Below are positions 28,899-39,408 of a stretch of DNA of 64,000 nt, one piece after another. The notes beneath the pieces are model-generated. The model made no database searches. It was not told the DNA's origin and was given only the letters and a program-made list of their open reading frames with translations. Within the stretch, counting starts at the first letter, position 1; every line of letters starts with the position of its first letter. A program made the translations under genes and the position numbers. Location of the stretch: positions 868,001-932,000 of the forward strand of contig NZ_CP066129.1 in assembly GCF_019242955.1 (NCBI RefSeq), given 5' to 3'. Origin of the DNA: Morganella morganii (GTDB lineage Bacteria > Pseudomonadota > Gammaproteobacteria > Enterobacterales > Enterobacteriaceae).

Positions 28899-29633
28899 AT
28901 GAGCACTGATATTACACGACAAATTGTTCTCGATACCGAAACCACCGGTATGAACAAACTGGGTGCCCACTACGAGGGGCACAATATTATTGAGATCGGT
29001 GCGGTTGAAGTGATCAACCGGCGCCTGACCGGCCGTAATTTCCATCTGTATATCCGGCCTGACCGGCTGGTGGACCCGGAAGCCTTTGGTGTGCACGGGA
29101 TCAGTGATGAATTCCTGATGGATAAACCGGTGTTTGCCGATATCGCGGATGAATTTATTGAATTTATCCGTGGTGCAGAGCTGGTGATTCATAATGCGCC
29201 CTTCGATATCGGCTTTATGGATTATGAATTCCGCAAGCTGAACCGGGGTATCCCGCCGACGGCTGAATTCTGTACCATCACCGACAGCCTGACGCTTGCC
29301 AGACAACTATTCCCGGGTAAGCGTAATAACCTCGATGCGTTATGTGACCGCTATCAGATAGATAACTCAAAACGTCTGCTGCACGGCGCGTTACTCGATG
29401 CCGAAATTCTGTCGGATGTCTATCTGGCGATGACCGGCGGCCAGACATCACTGGCTTTTTCTGCAGATAATGAGAGCGGCGGCGAAGAGAACGTTCAGGC
29501 CATTCAGCGGATTGCCCGCCCGCAGAGCGGCCTGCGCGTGGTATATGCCACGGATGAGGAAATCTCGGAACACGAAGCACGTCTGGATCTGGCTGAGAAA
29601 AAAGGAGCCAATCCTTGCATCTGGCGGAGCTGA
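28899..29633 (+). CDS. dnaQ: DNA polymerase III epsilon subunit (3'-5' proofreading exonuclease)
   Basis: Proofreading subunit of the replicative polymerase. It has 244 residues (E. coli 243). ExoI is [10 protein letters not shown], Exo[18 protein letters not shown] and Exo[18 protein letters not shown]. The C-terminal [16 protein letters not shown] tail that binds alpha is intact. ATG 28899 matches the family start; an earlier in-frame ATG is not needed. Its last 19 bases overlap a small cysteine-cluster gene. Confidence 0.97.
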   Translation: MSTDITRQIVLDTETTGMNKLGAHYEGHNIIEIGAVEVINRRLTGRNFHLYIRPDRLVDPEAFGVHGISDEFLMDKPVFADIADEFIEFIRGAELVIHNAPFDIGFMDYEFRKLNRGIPPTAEFCTITDSLTLARQLFPGKRNNLDALCDRYQIDNSKRLLHGALLDAEILSDVYLAMTGGQTSLAFSADNESGGEENVQAIQRIARPQSGLRVVYATDEEISEHEARLDLAEKKGANPCIWRS

Positions 29634-29884
29634 CCTGCCGCAGCGGATGCGGTGCCTGTTGCACTGCGCCATCCATTTCGTCCCCCATTCCCGGTATGCC
29701 GGAGGGGAAACCGGCCAATACCCGCTGTGTGCAGTTGTCAGCACAAAATCTGTGTCTGATTTTCGGCTCACCGCTGCGCCCGGCTGTTTGTGCCGGATTG
29801 CAGCCCTCGCGGGAAATGTGCGGGGAGAGCCGTGATGATGCGATGACTTATCTTCTTGATCTGGAAAAACAAACGTCTCCCTGA
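29615..29884 (+). CDS. YkgJ-type cysteine-cluster protein
   Basis: An 89-residue protein rich in cysteine (CRSGCGACC near the N-terminus, then C...C...C...C along the chain), like the YkgJ/UPF0153 family proposed to bind zinc or iron-sulfur. The likely start is TTG 29615 with AAAGGAG at 29601-29607, the only well-placed ribosome-binding site. This makes a 19-base overlap with dnaQ and suggests translational coupling. The function is unknown. Confidence 0.75.
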   Translation: MHLAELTCRSGCGACCTAPSISSPIPGMPEGKPANTRCVQLSAQNLCLIFGSPLRPAVCAGLQPSREMCGESRDDAMTYLLDLEKQTSP

Positions 29885-29994
29885 GCACGGATGACCGCGT
29901 GGCGGGATCGTGTATGTCGTGTGCACTTTTCCGTATTAAACCGGTCTTTCAGGCGAAAAACTGTGCAATTGCATGGGTTTACACAAATCAGCTA

Positions 29995-30023
29995 TTGACG
30001 AACGGAAACCGGCATCGTATTAT
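29995..30023 (+). promoter_or_regulatory. Promoter of tRNA-Asp
   Basis: TTGACG (29995-30000) and TATTAT (30018-30023) with an ideal 17-base spacer, followed by a GC-rich discriminator (GCACC), as expected of a stringently controlled stable RNA promoter. Confidence 0.85.
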
Positions 30024-30050
30024 TCGCACCGTTCCCGAAAAGGAACACAC

Positions 30051-30127
30051 GGAGCGGTAGTTCAGTTGGTTAGAATACCTGCCTGTCACGCAGGGGGTCG
30101 CGGGTTCGAGTCCCGTCCGTTCCGCCA
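30051..30127 (+). tRNA. aspV: tRNA-Asp (anticodon GTC)
   Basis: A 77-base tRNA starting GGAGCGGTAGTTCAGTTGG and ending CCGTTCCGCCA with encoded CCA. The acceptor pairs GGAGCGG/CCGTTCC, the anticodon loop is CTGTCAC (GTC) and the T-loop is GGTTCGAGTCC. Its place behind dnaQ matches E. coli aspV. Confidence 0.97.
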
Positions 30128-30135
30128 GATTACAG

Positions 30136-30165
30136 AAGCCCTGACAGCAATGTCAGGGCTTTTCT
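30136..30165 (+). terminator. Intrinsic terminator after tRNA-Asp
   Basis: AGCCCTGACA / TGTCAGGGCT stem (30137-30160), then TTTCTGTTT. Confidence 0.85.
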
Positions 30166-30395
30166 GTTTCGTGCTGTACAATTTCTCTCTGCATAATCGC
30201 GTTGTATCATTATCATCCCCCGGTATTACCTCTCTTATCATTTTGATAATGCGTTGTGACCACACTCATACTTTATATGAATAAATAATGTTCAGGTGCT
30301 GGCACATATCTTGCTGTTTGTTTTCCGTAACCGGTTGCGCGGCCGTCGCCGCTGTGCCGGTAAAAACAATAAAACCAATCACAGAGGTTGTATTT

Positions 30396-31733
30396 ATGAA
30401 AACAAACACCGGGAGTGATGAAGTCAATGAAATGATGCCGATGCGGAAACTGTTTCCGTATGCTGTTCAGCATATTTTTGCCATGTTTACCGGCACCATT
30501 GCCGTGCCGATAGTGATTTCCCAGGTTCTGAAACTGTCGCAGGAAGATACCACCCTGCTGATTGCCGCGGCGATTTTTGTTTCCGGCGTGGGGACGCTTA
30601 TCCAGTCACTGAGTATCACCAAATATGTCGGCGTCAGTCTGCCGCTGATCCTCGGCACTTCGTTTGTGGCGATGCCGCCGGTTTTTATTATCGCCTCGCA
30701 GTTCGGCGGGGGAATTGAGTCACTGCCTTATGTCTTCGGCGGGACACTGGTTTCCGGGGTGCTGCTGTTCTTTCTTGCGCCGTTGTACGGAAAAATCGCT
30801 TTCTTATTCAAACCGATAGTTATTGGCTGTTATCTTATTATGCTCGGTGTTTCCCTGCTGCCGGTTTCGTTTTCCGGGATTGTCGGTTATCCGGGGGAGG
30901 CTTCCTACGGTGACCCGGCCGGTATTTTTCTCGGTGTGCTGACTATCGCGGTGATTGTGCTGTTAAACCGCTTCGGTAAAGGCGCGTTGCGGGAAATGTC
31001 GATTCTTATCGGCCTGATCGTGGCTACCCTGGTGGCGGTGGTAATGGATATGGTCAATTTCGGCCCGGTGAGCAGTGCCGGGTGGTTTTCGTTTGTCCGT
31101 CCCGCCCATTACGGTATTCATTTTGATCTGACCGCGATTATTCTGATGTTCCTCGGTACTTTTATGGCCACACTGGATTCAGTCGGCACTTTTTCCACCG
31201 TCGGCCGCCTGTGTAACCGCTCTATGGAAGGCAATGCTCTGAACTCTCCGATGCGCGGGGAAGGGGTGGCGGTAACTATTTCCGGGCTGTTTAACTGTAC
31301 GCCGCTGACCTCTTTTATTAACAATGCAGGGGTCATTATTATCTCCGGTGTGCGCAGCCGTTATGTGACGGCGTGCAGCGGAGTGATTCTGATTATCCTC
31401 AGTATTATTCCCAAATTCTCTGCGATTGCGACCATGATCCCCGCTTCTGTTTTCGGTGGCGCGACCCTGGTGATTTTTGCTTTTATTACTGTTGCCGGGA
31501 TAGACACACTGACAAAATCCGTCGATATGACCAAAATGGGCAATATGATGGTTGTCGGAATTTCAGTCAGTGTCGGGCTGATGTTTAACGGACAGGGGGA
31601 AGCCCTTTCTCAGCTGCCGGAAATGTTGCGGATTATTCTTTCCCAGGGCGTGATAGTGACCTTTGTTCTGGCTATCGTGCTGAATCTTTTATTTAATTTT
31701 GACAGTGTGATCGGTAAAAAAGAAAAACCGTAA
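30396..31733 (+). CDS. NCS2-family nucleobase permease (uracil/xanthine/urate type)
   Basis: A 445-residue inner-membrane protein with 12-14 predicted transmembrane segments, of the nucleobase:cation symporter-2 family. Characteristic motifs are the TM1 QHIFAMFTGTIAVPIVI, the central LDSVGTFSTVGRL segment, where the family keeps substrate-binding residues, and TSFINNAGVIIISGVRSRYV. ATG 30396 has AGAGG upstream; the frame is open earlier, but that segment is not conserved. Monocistronic, between tRNA-Asp and tktA. Whether it takes a purine or uracil cannot be settled by eye. Confidence 0.88.
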   Translation: MKTNTGSDEVNEMMPMRKLFPYAVQHIFAMFTGTIAVPIVISQVLKLSQEDTTLLIAAAIFVSGVGTLIQSLSITKYVGVSLPLILGTSFVAMPPVFIIASQFGGGIESLPYVFGGTLVSGVLLFFLAPLYGKIAFLFKPIVIGCYLIMLGVSLLPVSFSGIVGYPGEASYGDPAGIFLGVLTIAVIVLLNRFGKGALREMSILIGLIVATLVAVVMDMVNFGPVSSAGWFSFVRPAHYGIHFDLTAIILMFLGTFMATLDSVGTFSTVGRLCNRSMEGNALNSPMRGEGVAVTISGLFNCTPLTSFINNAGVIIISGVRSRYVTACSGVILIILSIIPKFSAIATMIPASVFGGATLVIFAFITVAGIDTLTKSVDMTKMGNMMVVGISVSVGLMFNGQGEALSQLPEMLRIILSQGVIVTFVLAIVLNLLFNFDSVIGKKEKP

Positions 31734-32082
31734 TATCTTTGCCTGCCGGTAAGCGGAATTTTTCCGTCACCGGCAGGAAACGCCTGCCATCCGCCGGATA
31801 AGCACACAGAATGCAGTATTTCCGCTTGCTATTCATTGTGGTAATCGGGTTTAATAGGTCACTTCCGCTGTTGCGCAATACCTGGTGCTAAAACGATTTA
31901 GTCAGCGAAAATGCCGCCTGTGCGAAGTCTTGTTTCTGTTCTCAGACACGCCTCGCCTGACGTCTCATTGTTGTCTTTTCAGCCCCGACCCTTTGCCTCT
32001 GACCGGTGATAAGGATTGCCATCCGTGCGCGGCACTGCGAAAATAGCCTGTATCTGCTTTTTATCCGAACCTGGAGTAGACA
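31734..32082. other. Intergenic region before tktA, with a long hairpin
   Basis: CCTGCCGGT (31742-31750) pairs with ACCGGCAGG (31769-31777), and an inner CGGAA/TTCCG pair extends the stem. This probably marks the end of the NCS2 transcript, although no T tract follows. The remaining ~300 bases should hold the tktA promoter; no gene seen. Confidence 0.5.
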
Positions 32083-34077
32083 ATGACCTCTCGTAAAACT
32101 CTTGCTAATGCGATTCGTTTCCTGAGCATGGACGCGGTGCAAAAGGCAAATTCCGGACACCCCGGCGCACCAATGGGCATGGCTGATATCGCGGAAGTAC
32201 TGTGGCGCGACTATCTGAAGCACAACCCGACCAACCCGCACTGGAGTGATCGTGACCGCTTTGTGCTGTCAAACGGCCACGGCTCAATGCTGATTTACAG
32301 CCTGCTGCACCTCACCGGCTATGATGTATCGGTGGATGACTTAAAAGCCTTCCGTCAGCTGCATTCCAAAACCCCGGGTCACCCTGAATACGGTTATACC
32401 CCGGGTGTGGAAACCACTACCGGCCCGTTAGGCCAGGGTATCGCAAACGCAGTCGGTTTTGCTGTGGCAGAACAGACACTGGCGGCGCAGTTCAACCGTC
32501 CGGGTCACGATATTGTTGATCATCACACCTACGTCTTTATGGGCGACGGCTGTATGATGGAAGGGATCTCCCACGAGGCCTGCTCTCTGGCCGGTACCCT
32601 GAAGCTGGGTAAACTGGTTGCCTTCTACGATGACAACGGCATTTCCATCGACGGTAACGTTCAGGGCTGGTTTACTGATGATACCGCCAAACGTTTTGAA
32701 GCTTACGGCTGGCACGTCGTGCGCGGCATTGACGGTCACAATCCTGACCAGATCAAAGCGGCGGTTGAAGAAGCCAAAGCGGTTACTGACAAACCATCCC
32801 TGCTGATGTGCAAAACAGTTATCGGTTTCGGTTCGCCGAAGAAAGCCGGTACTGCGGATGCACACGGTTCTCCGTTAGGTGATGCGGAAATCGCCGCTAC
32901 CCGCGAAGCACTGAACTGGCCGTATGCGCCGTTCGAAATCCCGCAGGAAATCTATACTGAGTGGGATGCGAAGAAAGCCGGTGCTGCTGCTGAATCTGAG
33001 TGGGATGTGAAATTCGCTCACTACGAAAAAGCCTTCCCTGAACTGGCCCGCGAATACCGCCGCCGTGTAAACGGTGAGCTGCCTGCTGAGTGGGAAGCTG
33101 ACGCAAACGCCTTTATTCAGAATCTCCAGGACAACCCGGCCAGCATTGCCAGCCGCAAAGCATCACAAAATGCACTGGAAGCATTCGGTAAAGTGCTGCC
33201 TGAATTTATGGGCGGTTCCGCTGACCTGGCACCGAGTAACCTGACCATGTGGTCCGGCTCTGCGCCAATCAATGAAGATAAAGCGGGTAACTACATCCAT
33301 TACGGCGTGCGCGAGTTCGGCATGTCTGCCATCATGAACGGTATCGCTCTGCACGGCGGTTTCATTCCTTACGGCGCGACCTTCCTGATGTTCGTTGAAT
33401 ATGCCCGTAACGCGGTGCGTATGGCGGCACTGATGAAGATCCGCAGCATCTTTGTTTACACTCATGACTCTATCGGTCTGGGTGAAGACGGCCCGACTCA
33501 CCAGCCGGTTGAGCAGATCGCCAGCCTGCGTGTGACACCAAACATGAGCACATGGCGTCCGTGTGACCAGGTGGAATCCGCTGTGGCGTGGAAATATGCG
33601 ATTGAGCGTAAAAACGGCCCGACATCCCTGATCTTCTCCCGCCAGAATCTGGCACAGCAGCTGCGTACCGCGCAGCAGCTGGCTGATATCGAAAAAGGGG
33701 CGTATATCCTGAAAGATTGCGCAGGTCAGCCGGAAGTGATCCTGATTGCCACCGGTTCTGAAGTGGAACTGGCCGTGAAAGCATACGAGCAGCTGACAGC
33801 CGAAGGCCGTAAAGCGCGTGTGGTATCTATGCCGTCCACTGATGCATTTGATAAACAGGATGCCGCGTACCGTGAATCTGTTCTGCCGTCAGCGGTGACA
33901 GCACGTGTTGCTGTTGAAGCGGGTATTGCGGATTACTGGTTCAAATACACAGGTATGCAGGGTGCCATCGTCGGCATGCATTCATTCGGTGAATCTGCAC
34001 CTGCCGGTCAGCTGTTCAGTGAGTTTGGTTTCACTGTTGAGAACGTGGTTTCTCAGGCGAAAGCCCTGCTGAAATAA
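32083..34077 (+). CDS. tktA: Transketolase
   Basis: Thiamine-diphosphate enzyme that moves two-carbon units in the pentose phosphate pathway. It has 664 residues (E. coli 663). ThDP motif: [20 protein letters not shown]...[10 protein letters not shown]. It has conserved [16 protein letters not shown], and the pyrimidine domain starts near [17 protein letters not shown]. Codon use is of the highly expressed class. It is followed by epd, the order found in many gammaproteobacteria. Confidence 0.97.
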   Translation: MTSRKTLANAIRFLSMDAVQKANSGHPGAPMGMADIAEVLWRDYLKHNPTNPHWSDRDRFVLSNGHGSMLIYSLLHLTGYDVSVDDLKAFRQLHSKTPGHPEYGYTPGVETTTGPLGQGIANAVGFAVAEQTLAAQFNRPGHDIVDHHTYVFMGDGCMMEGISHEACSLAGTLKLGKLVAFYDDNGISIDGNVQGWFTDDTAKRFEAYGWHVVRGIDGHNPDQIKAAVEEAKAVTDKPSLLMCKTVIGFGSPKKAGTADAHGSPLGDAEIAATREALNWPYAPFEIPQEIYTEWDAKKAGAAAESEWDVKFAHYEKAFPELAREYRRRVNGELPAEWEADANAFIQNLQDNPASIASRKASQNALEAFGKVLPEFMGGSADLAPSNLTMWSGSAPINEDKAGNYIHYGVREFGMSAIMNGIALHGGFIPYGATFLMFVEYARNAVRMAALMKIRSIFVYTHDSIGLGEDGPTHQPVEQIASLRVTPNMSTWRPCDQVESAVAWKYAIERKNGPTSLIFSRQNLAQQLRTAQQLADIEKGAYILKDCAGQPEVILIATGSEVELAVKAYEQLTAEGRKARVVSMPSTDAFDKQDAAYRESVLPSAVTARVAVEAGIADYWFKYTGMQGAIVGMHSFGESAPAGQLFSEFGFTVENVVSQAKALLK

Positions 34078-34096
34078 TCTGCTGATACAGATTCTG

Positions 34097-34136
34097 AAAG
34101 CGCATTCCGGTTTTTTTGACCGAATGCGCTTTTTTT
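34097..34136 (+). terminator. Intrinsic terminator after tktA
   Basis: AAAGCGCATTC / GAATGCGCTTT (34097-34107, 34122-34132) followed by a T tract. Confidence 0.9.
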
Positions 34137-34342
34137 ATCTTTGCCTGTCTGACTTTCTTGCGATCTTTTTTCATTTAGCATAACCTGTCTTTATTGAGCT
34201 GAACCGTTTCAGTCGCAGGGGTGTTCAGATTGTGCCGCACGGGATAAAAAAGATTGCGGTTTCTATGATAAATACCCCGTACAAAAACCCGTGAGTCCGT
34301 TATTCTTAGTTCGCTGATAATTTGGCTATTTCTGAGGATACT

Positions 34343-35365
34343 ATGACAATAAAAATTGCAATCAACGGGTTTGGGAGAATCGGGCGGAGTGTGCTGCGGG
34401 CGTTGTATGAAACCGGGCGTAATACGCAGATTACCGTTGTTGCTATTAACGAACTGGCGGATTCCGAAGGTATTGCACACTTACTTCAATATGACACAAG
34501 CCACGGACGCTTTTTTAAACCGGTGAAGCTGACAGATAAAAATACACTGAAAGTCGGCGATGACACGATCCGCATCCTGCATGAAGCGGATATTCATCAG
34601 CTTCCCTGGGCGGAACTCGGTGTGGATGTGGTACTTGATTGCAGCGGCGTGTACGGTTCCCGTGATGACGGGCTCGCACATATTGCGGGCGGTGCGAAAA
34701 AAGTCCTGTTTTCCCATCCCGGCGGTAATGACCTGGATGCGACCATTGTCTACGGTGTTAACCATAATACACTGACTGCACAGGATAAAATTGTATCGAA
34801 CGCGTCCTGTACCACCAACTGCATCATTCCGGTGATAAAATTACTGGATGAGGGATTCGGTATCGAATCCGGTACGGTGACCACTATTCACGCGGCGATG
34901 AATGATCAGCCGGTGATTGATGCTTATCACAGTGATTTACGGCGCACGCGGGCGGCCGGGCACTCCATCATTCCGGTGGATACCAAACTGGCTGCGGGGA
35001 TCAGGCGTATTTTCCCTAAATTTGAAGATCATTTTGAGGCGATTTCAGTCCGGGTGCCTACAATTAATGTGACGGCGATTGATTTGAGCGTTACCGTCAA
35101 AAGTAATGTCACCACGCAGGATGTAAACCGCCTTCTGCAAAACGCAGCGACGGGGGCATTTCGTGGTATAGTGGACTACACAGAGTTACCGTTAGTCTCG
35201 GCGGATTTTAACCATGATCCGCACAGTGCTATCGTTGACGGCACACAGACCCGCGTCAGCGGACAGCATCTGATAAAAATGCTGGTCTGGTGCGATAACG
35301 AATGGGGCTTTGCGAACCGTATGCTGGATACCACTCTGGTAATGGCTGAGGCGGGTTTTCACTGA
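34343..35365 (+). CDS. epd: Erythrose-4-phosphate dehydrogenase
   Basis: NAD-dependent enzyme that oxidises erythrose 4-phosphate to 4-phosphoerythronate for pyridoxal phosphate synthesis; GapA-like fold. It has 340 residues (E. coli 339). NAD motif [18 protein letters not shown]; catalytic Cys in [20 protein letters not shown] 34343 ([11 protein letters not shown]) follows TGAGGATA. First gene of epd-pgk-fbaA. Confidence 0.96.
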   Translation: MTIKIAINGFGRIGRSVLRALYETGRNTQITVVAINELADSEGIAHLLQYDTSHGRFFKPVKLTDKNTLKVGDDTIRILHEADIHQLPWAELGVDVVLDCSGVYGSRDDGLAHIAGGAKKVLFSHPGGNDLDATIVYGVNHNTLTAQDKIVSNASCTTNCIIPVIKLLDEGFGIESGTVTTIHAAMNDQPVIDAYHSDLRRTRAAGHSIIPVDTKLAAGIRRIFPKFEDHFEAISVRVPTINVTAIDLSVTVKSNVTTQDVNRLLQNAATGAFRGIVDYTELPLVSADFNHDPHSAIVDGTQTRVSGQHLIKMLVWCDNEWGFANRMLDTTLVMAEAGFH

Positions 35366-35434
35366 GGGACGGCGTGCCCCGGCAGAAAATTGAACACAAT
35401 TTAACTGATAAGAGAATCAACAAGAGGATTCACC

Positions 35435-36598
35435 ATGTCCGTAATTAAGATGACCGATCTGGATCTGGCGGGTAAACGTATTTTTATCCGTGCTGACCTG
35501 AACGTTCCTGTCAAAGATGGCAAAGTTACCTCTGATGCACGTATCCGTGCCTCGCTCCCGACAATCGAAGCCGCACTGAAACAGGGTGCCAAAGTCATGG
35601 TGACCTCTCACCTCGGCCGTCCGGTTGAAGGGGAATACAACGAAGAGTTTTCACTGAAACCGGTTGTTGATTATCTGGCAGATAAACTGAGCTGCCCGGT
35701 GCGCCTGGAAAAAGATTACCTCAACGGACTGGAACTGAATGCCGGTGAGCTGGTGGTGCTGGAAAACGTCCGCTTTAACAAAGGCGAGAAAAAAGACGAC
35801 GAAACCCTGTCTAAACAGTATGCCGCTCTGTGCGATATTTTTGTGATGGACGCTTTCGGTACTGCACACCGCGCCCAGGCATCGACCCACGGCGTGGCAA
35901 AATTTGCGCCTGTCGCCTGTGCCGGCCCGTTGTTATGGGCGGAACTGGATGCACTCGGCAAAGCGCTGGGTAACCCTGCACGTCCGATGGTCGCGATTGT
36001 CGGCGGCTCCAAAGTGTCTACCAAACTGACGGTACTGGACTCTCTGTCCAAAATCGCGGATCAGATCATCGTCGGCGGTGGTATCGCCAACACCTTTATT
36101 GCAGCAGAAGGGCACAATGTCGGCCGCTCACTGTATGAAGATGACCTGATCCCGGAAGCAAAAAAATTACTCAGCACCTGTGATATCCCGGTTCCGGTTG
36201 ATGTCCGTGTGGCGACTGAGTTCTCTGAAACCGCAGAAGCGGTACTGAAATCAGCCAATGACATCAAAGATGATGAGCAGGTACTGGATATCGGTGACGA
36301 ATCCGCACACCACCTGGCTGAAATTCTGAAAAATGCCAAAACGATTCTGTGGAATGGTCCGGTCGGCGTGTTTGAGTTCCCTAACTTCCGTAAAGGAACT
36401 GAAATCGTGGCTAACGCGATTGCTGACAGCGACGCGTTCTCTATCGCAGGCGGTGGTGATACCCTGGCGGCTATCGATTTATTCGGCATTGCGGATAAAA
36501 TTTCCTACATCTCTACCGGCGGCGGCGCATTCCTGGAATTCGTCGAAGGCAAAAAACTGCCAGCCGTTGTGATGCTGGAAGAGCGTGCAAAACAGTAA
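35435..36598 (+). CDS. pgk: Phosphoglycerate kinase
   Basis: Makes ATP and 3-phosphoglycerate from 1,3-bisphosphoglycerate in glycolysis. It has 387 residues. Signature [20 protein letters not shown], hinge/nucleotide segment [13 protein letters not shown], and C-terminal [25 protein letters not shown] precedes ATG 35435. Sits in the epd-pgk-fbaA operon, 69 bases after epd. Confidence 0.98.
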   Translation: MSVIKMTDLDLAGKRIFIRADLNVPVKDGKVTSDARIRASLPTIEAALKQGAKVMVTSHLGRPVEGEYNEEFSLKPVVDYLADKLSCPVRLEKDYLNGLELNAGELVVLENVRFNKGEKKDDETLSKQYAALCDIFVMDAFGTAHRAQASTHGVAKFAPVACAGPLLWAELDALGKALGNPARPMVAIVGGSKVSTKLTVLDSLSKIADQIIVGGGIANTFIAAEGHNVGRSLYEDDLIPEAKKLLSTCDIPVPVDVRVATEFSETAEAVLKSANDIKDDEQVLDIGDESAHHLAEILKNAKTILWNGPVGVFEFPNFRKGTEIVANAIADSDAFSIAGGGDTLAAIDLFGIADKISYISTGGGAFLEFVEGKKLPAVVMLEERAKQ

Positions 36599-36677
36599 CA
36601 GTCATAATCAGATGACAACAACGGGCGGTGCAGGCCGCCCGTGACAACTTCCGAAAGACCAATACAGGAAATTTGAC

Positions 36678-37754
36678 ATGTCTAAAGTTTTTGATTTTGT
36701 AAAACCCGGTGTCGTCACTGGCGATGATGTTCAGAAAATCTTTGCGGTAGCCAAAGAAAATAATTTTGCACTGCCAGCGGTAAACTGCGTCGGGACAGAC
36801 TCGATCAACGCCGTATTGGAAGCGGCGGCCAAAGTCCGTGCTCCTGTTATTGTTCAGTTCTCAAACGGCGGTGCCGCATTTATCGCCGGTAAAGGTTTCA
36901 AAGGCGAAGGTCAGCAGTCTGCTGTTCTGGGTGCAATCTCCGGTGCGCATCATGTGCATCAGATGGCAGAATATTACGGCGTGCCGGTCATTCTGCATAC
37001 TGACCACTGTGCGAAGAAATTACTGCCGTGGTTAGACGGCCTGCTGGACGCCGGTGAGAAACACTTTGCCGCGACCGGTAAACCACTGTTCTCTTCTCAC
37101 ATGATCGACCTGTCAGAAGAGTCACTGGAAGAAAACATTGAGATTTGCAGCAAGTACCTGGCGCGTATGGCGAAAATTGGTATGACTCTGGAAATCGAAC
37201 TGGGCTGTACCGGTGGTGAGGAAGACGGCGTGGATAACTCCCACCTCGATAACTCCGCACTGTATACCCAGCCGGAAGATGTCGCGTATGCCTATGAAAA
37301 ACTGAATGCCATCAGCCCGCGTTTCACTATCGCGGCGTCATTCGGTAACGTGCACGGTGTTTACAAGCCGGGTAACGTGCAGTTAACACCAAAAATTCTG
37401 CGTAACTCTCAGGACTATGTTTCTGAGAAATATAACCTGCCGCACAACAGCCTGGATTTCGTATTCCACGGCGGTTCCGGTTCAACTGCGGAAGAAATCA
37501 AAGAAGCAGTGGGTTACGGTGTGGTGAAAATGAATATCGATACCGATACTCAGTGGGCAACCTGGGAAGGTATCCTGCACTACTACCAGAAAAATGAAGG
37601 TTATCTGCAGGGCCAGCTGGGCAACCCGGAAGGCCGGGACAAACCGAACAAAAAATACTATGACCCGCGTGCATGGTTACGTGCCGGTCAGCAGACAATG
37701 ATCGAACGTCTGGAAAAAGCATTCAAAGAACTGAACTGCGTTAACGTTCTGTAA
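36678..37754 (+). CDS. fbaA: Fructose-bisphosphate aldolase, class II
   Basis: Zinc-dependent aldolase that splits fructose 1,6-bisphosphate. It has 358 residues (E. coli 359). Zinc ligands lie in ILHTDHCAKKLLPW and further His residues (FGNVHGVYK, FHGGSG). The acidic EIELGCTGGEEDGVDNS segment is diagnostic. Last gene of the epd-pgk-fbaA operon before a strong terminator. Confidence 0.98.
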   Translation: MSKVFDFVKPGVVTGDDVQKIFAVAKENNFALPAVNCVGTDSINAVLEAAAKVRAPVIVQFSNGGAAFIAGKGFKGEGQQSAVLGAISGAHHVHQMAEYYGVPVILHTDHCAKKLLPWLDGLLDAGEKHFAATGKPLFSSHMIDLSEESLEENIEICSKYLARMAKIGMTLEIELGCTGGEEDGVDNSHLDNSALYTQPEDVAYAYEKLNAISPRFTIAASFGNVHGVYKPGNVQLTPKILRNSQDYVSEKYNLPHNSLDFVFHGGSGSTAEEIKEAVGYGVVKMNIDTDTQWATWEGILHYYQKNEGYLQGQLGNPEGRDKPNKKYYDPRAWLRAGQQTMIERLEKAFKELNCVNVL

Positions 37755-37773
37755 TTTGTTGCGTGAATAATAA

Positions 37774-37805
37774 AACCGCCCGGTATTTTGCCGGGCGGTT
37801 TTTTT
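37774..37805. terminator. Intrinsic terminator after fbaA
   Basis: Ten-bp stem AACCGCCCGG / CCGGGCGGTT (37774-37783, 37791-37800) followed by Ts. The As on the left side could make it serve the convergent terW-like gene too. Confidence 0.92.
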
Positions 37806-37812
37806 GTATGAA

Positions 37813-38295
37813 TTATTTTTTCTGCTGGCTTTCATTACGCCGGATTATCGATTCAATTAACTCATCGATATGAAGATTGACCAGCATTTCAACCGCATCA
37901 CTGCGGGTTTTGCCGGAAAGAAGTGACAGGTGGTTAATTTTTCTGACTGTTGTGCCGGTCAGCGATAATGACACGGCTTTCTTTTTCTCTTTATCCAGCG
38001 ACACTTTCCCGCGGTAATACACGGATTTCGGACTTTCATTGCTGTTCAGTTCTTCACTGAGTTTCTTCAGTGTTTTGCGATCCAGTGTGCCGGCATCCGT
38101 CATCTCATAGGTATGTGACGCTTTCCGGTAGCGGATTTCGGCTGACCAGGTATCACGTAACTCTTTGAATGTACGGGTCAGTGTTGCCTCTGAGCAGCGG
38201 AGTGTCGCCAGGATCTCATCTGACGGAACCGGTTTTCCGGGGCCGAGCAGGGTTGCCAGGGTGAATAAACGAACCTGTCGTGTGCTTAGTTGCAT
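37813..38295 (-). CDS. terW: TerW-like transcriptional regulator of the Ter locus
   Basis: A 160-residue DNA-binding protein. The N-terminal winged helix (MQLSTRQVRLFTLATLLGPG, then LRCSEATLTRTFKELRDTW) is followed by a linker and a C-terminal segment resembling a ribbon-helix-helix (VSLSLTGTTVRKINHLSLL, then RSDAVEMLVNLHIDEL). From memory this layout and the MQLSTRQ start match TerW, described as a regulator that binds the promoter of ter operons. ATG 38295 is chosen for that reason; an in-frame ATG nine codons upstream exists. It is separated by 165 bases from the citE-like gene, on the same strand. Confidence 0.72.
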   Translation of the reverse strand: MQLSTRQVRLFTLATLLGPGKPVPSDEILATLRCSEATLTRTFKELRDTWSAEIRYRKASHTYEMTDAGTLDRKTLKKLSEELNSNESPKSVYYRGKVSLDKEKKKAVSLSLTGTTVRKINHLSLLSGKTRSDAVEMLVNLHIDELIESIIRRNESQQKK

Positions 38296-38460
38296 AGTCT
38301 GGGGACACCTGTATAAAAACAAAGAGACTGAGTAACGATTATTGCGGAACAGCCTGTGCCGCAGATAACCGTACTATTTAATCAGCAAGCCAGAATATAT
38401 CAAGGCACTCAGATATAATAGTACCGGATATTCTGCCTGATGATATTTTTGTCTGCAATA

Positions 38461-39408
38461 TTACGCGTTTTGTGTTTTAAACGGTTGTCCGTCAGATTTT
38501 CGTTGTGCGATCCCGTATACCCGTGCCCTGGCCAGAATAGCGGATGCCCAGCGGCGGTGTGTTGCCGGTTCACACATGGCTCCCTGCGATTTGAATACCG
38601 CCTGTGTGGAGTTCAGTATCCGCAGCGCATCGGCGTGTTCATCGGCAGAGACCCGCAGTGCGTGTTCAATCACCGCCACCTGGTTCGGGTGAATTGCGGT
38701 TTTACCTACCAGCCCGTGAGCAATATCCAGCGCCAGTTCCCGGGTCATGACATCGTGATCATCAATGTGCTCGCAGACCGGTGCGGTCATGGCAAAGTCG
38801 TACGGGGCAAAAACAGCGACCAGCATTTTAATCACATAGCCCATCGGACCGTCATACAGTGTGAGATGACGCGGGCGGCGCAGTGAAATCACATTCATCA
38901 GGTCATTACCGCCGATACGCAGTGCGATGATCCGGTCATGGCAGGGATGGGATTTGAGAACCTGTGCCAGTTCCCGCATCTGCACCACATCACAGACCTC
39001 TTCAGTTTCCAGGGTCGGCATCATGCACAGCGGGGTATCCTGTACCACCTGCCACCAGACCGGCAGCGTTTGTTGTGTGAACTTCGGCAGAACCAGCCCG
39101 TCGATCGCACTGAGATCACAGTGCTCCCGCAGCCATAATCCCATTTCAGGATGACGCGGACGGATAAATACCAGCGGCCAGTTCTGGTTACCGGCACGCT
39201 GTTTTTCTGCCGTCAGTGCCGCCAGGATAACCTGCAAATTATTCAGTGCCTGCGGGAGATCCGTTTCACTGACCGCATCTTCCAGACAAATAATCAGAGA
39301 GCGTAATCCGCTGATTTTATTATTGATAACAGCATCTGTGATATCAGTGCGGGTGGCGGGCATATAGAGTGAAGCCCCTAAATTCCACGGTGAGAGACGC
39401 AGAGTCAT
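38461..39408 (-). CDS. HpcH/HpaI (CitE-like) C-C bond lyase of the Ter biosynthetic arm
   Basis: A 315-residue TIM-barrel protein related to citrate lyase beta/HpcH aldolases: SLIICLEDAVSETDLPQA carries the acidic metal site, and FIRPRHPEMGLWL and ALRIGGNDLMNVISLRRP are other family-like parts. In Ter loci this lyase occurs with ATP-grasp and phosphoribosyltransferase genes, in a module predicted to make a small nucleoside-like molecule; the reaction is unproven. Its ATG overlaps the StiP-like gene by four bases. Last gene of the five-gene leftward operon. Confidence 0.82.
   Translation of the reverse strand: MTLRLSPWNLGASLYMPATRTDITDAVINNKISGLRSLIICLEDAVSETDLPQALNNLQVILAALTAEKQRAGNQNWPLVFIRPRHPEMGLWLREHCDLSAIDGLVLPKFTQQTLPVWWQVVQDTPLCMMPTLETEEVCDVVQMRELAQVLKSHPCHDRIIALRIGGNDLMNVISLRRPRHLTLYDGPMGYVIKMLVAVFAPYDFAMTAPVCEHIDDHDVMTRELALDIAHGLVGKTAIHPNQVAVIEHALRVSADEHADALRILNSTQAVFKSQGAMCEPATHRRWASAILARARVYGIAQRKSDGQPFKTQNA

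Noticed and set aside
31742-31777. Riboswitch before tktA
   Set aside because: The hairpin is close to the NCS2 gene end and far from tktA. It does not resemble a known riboswitch core such as the TPP motif.
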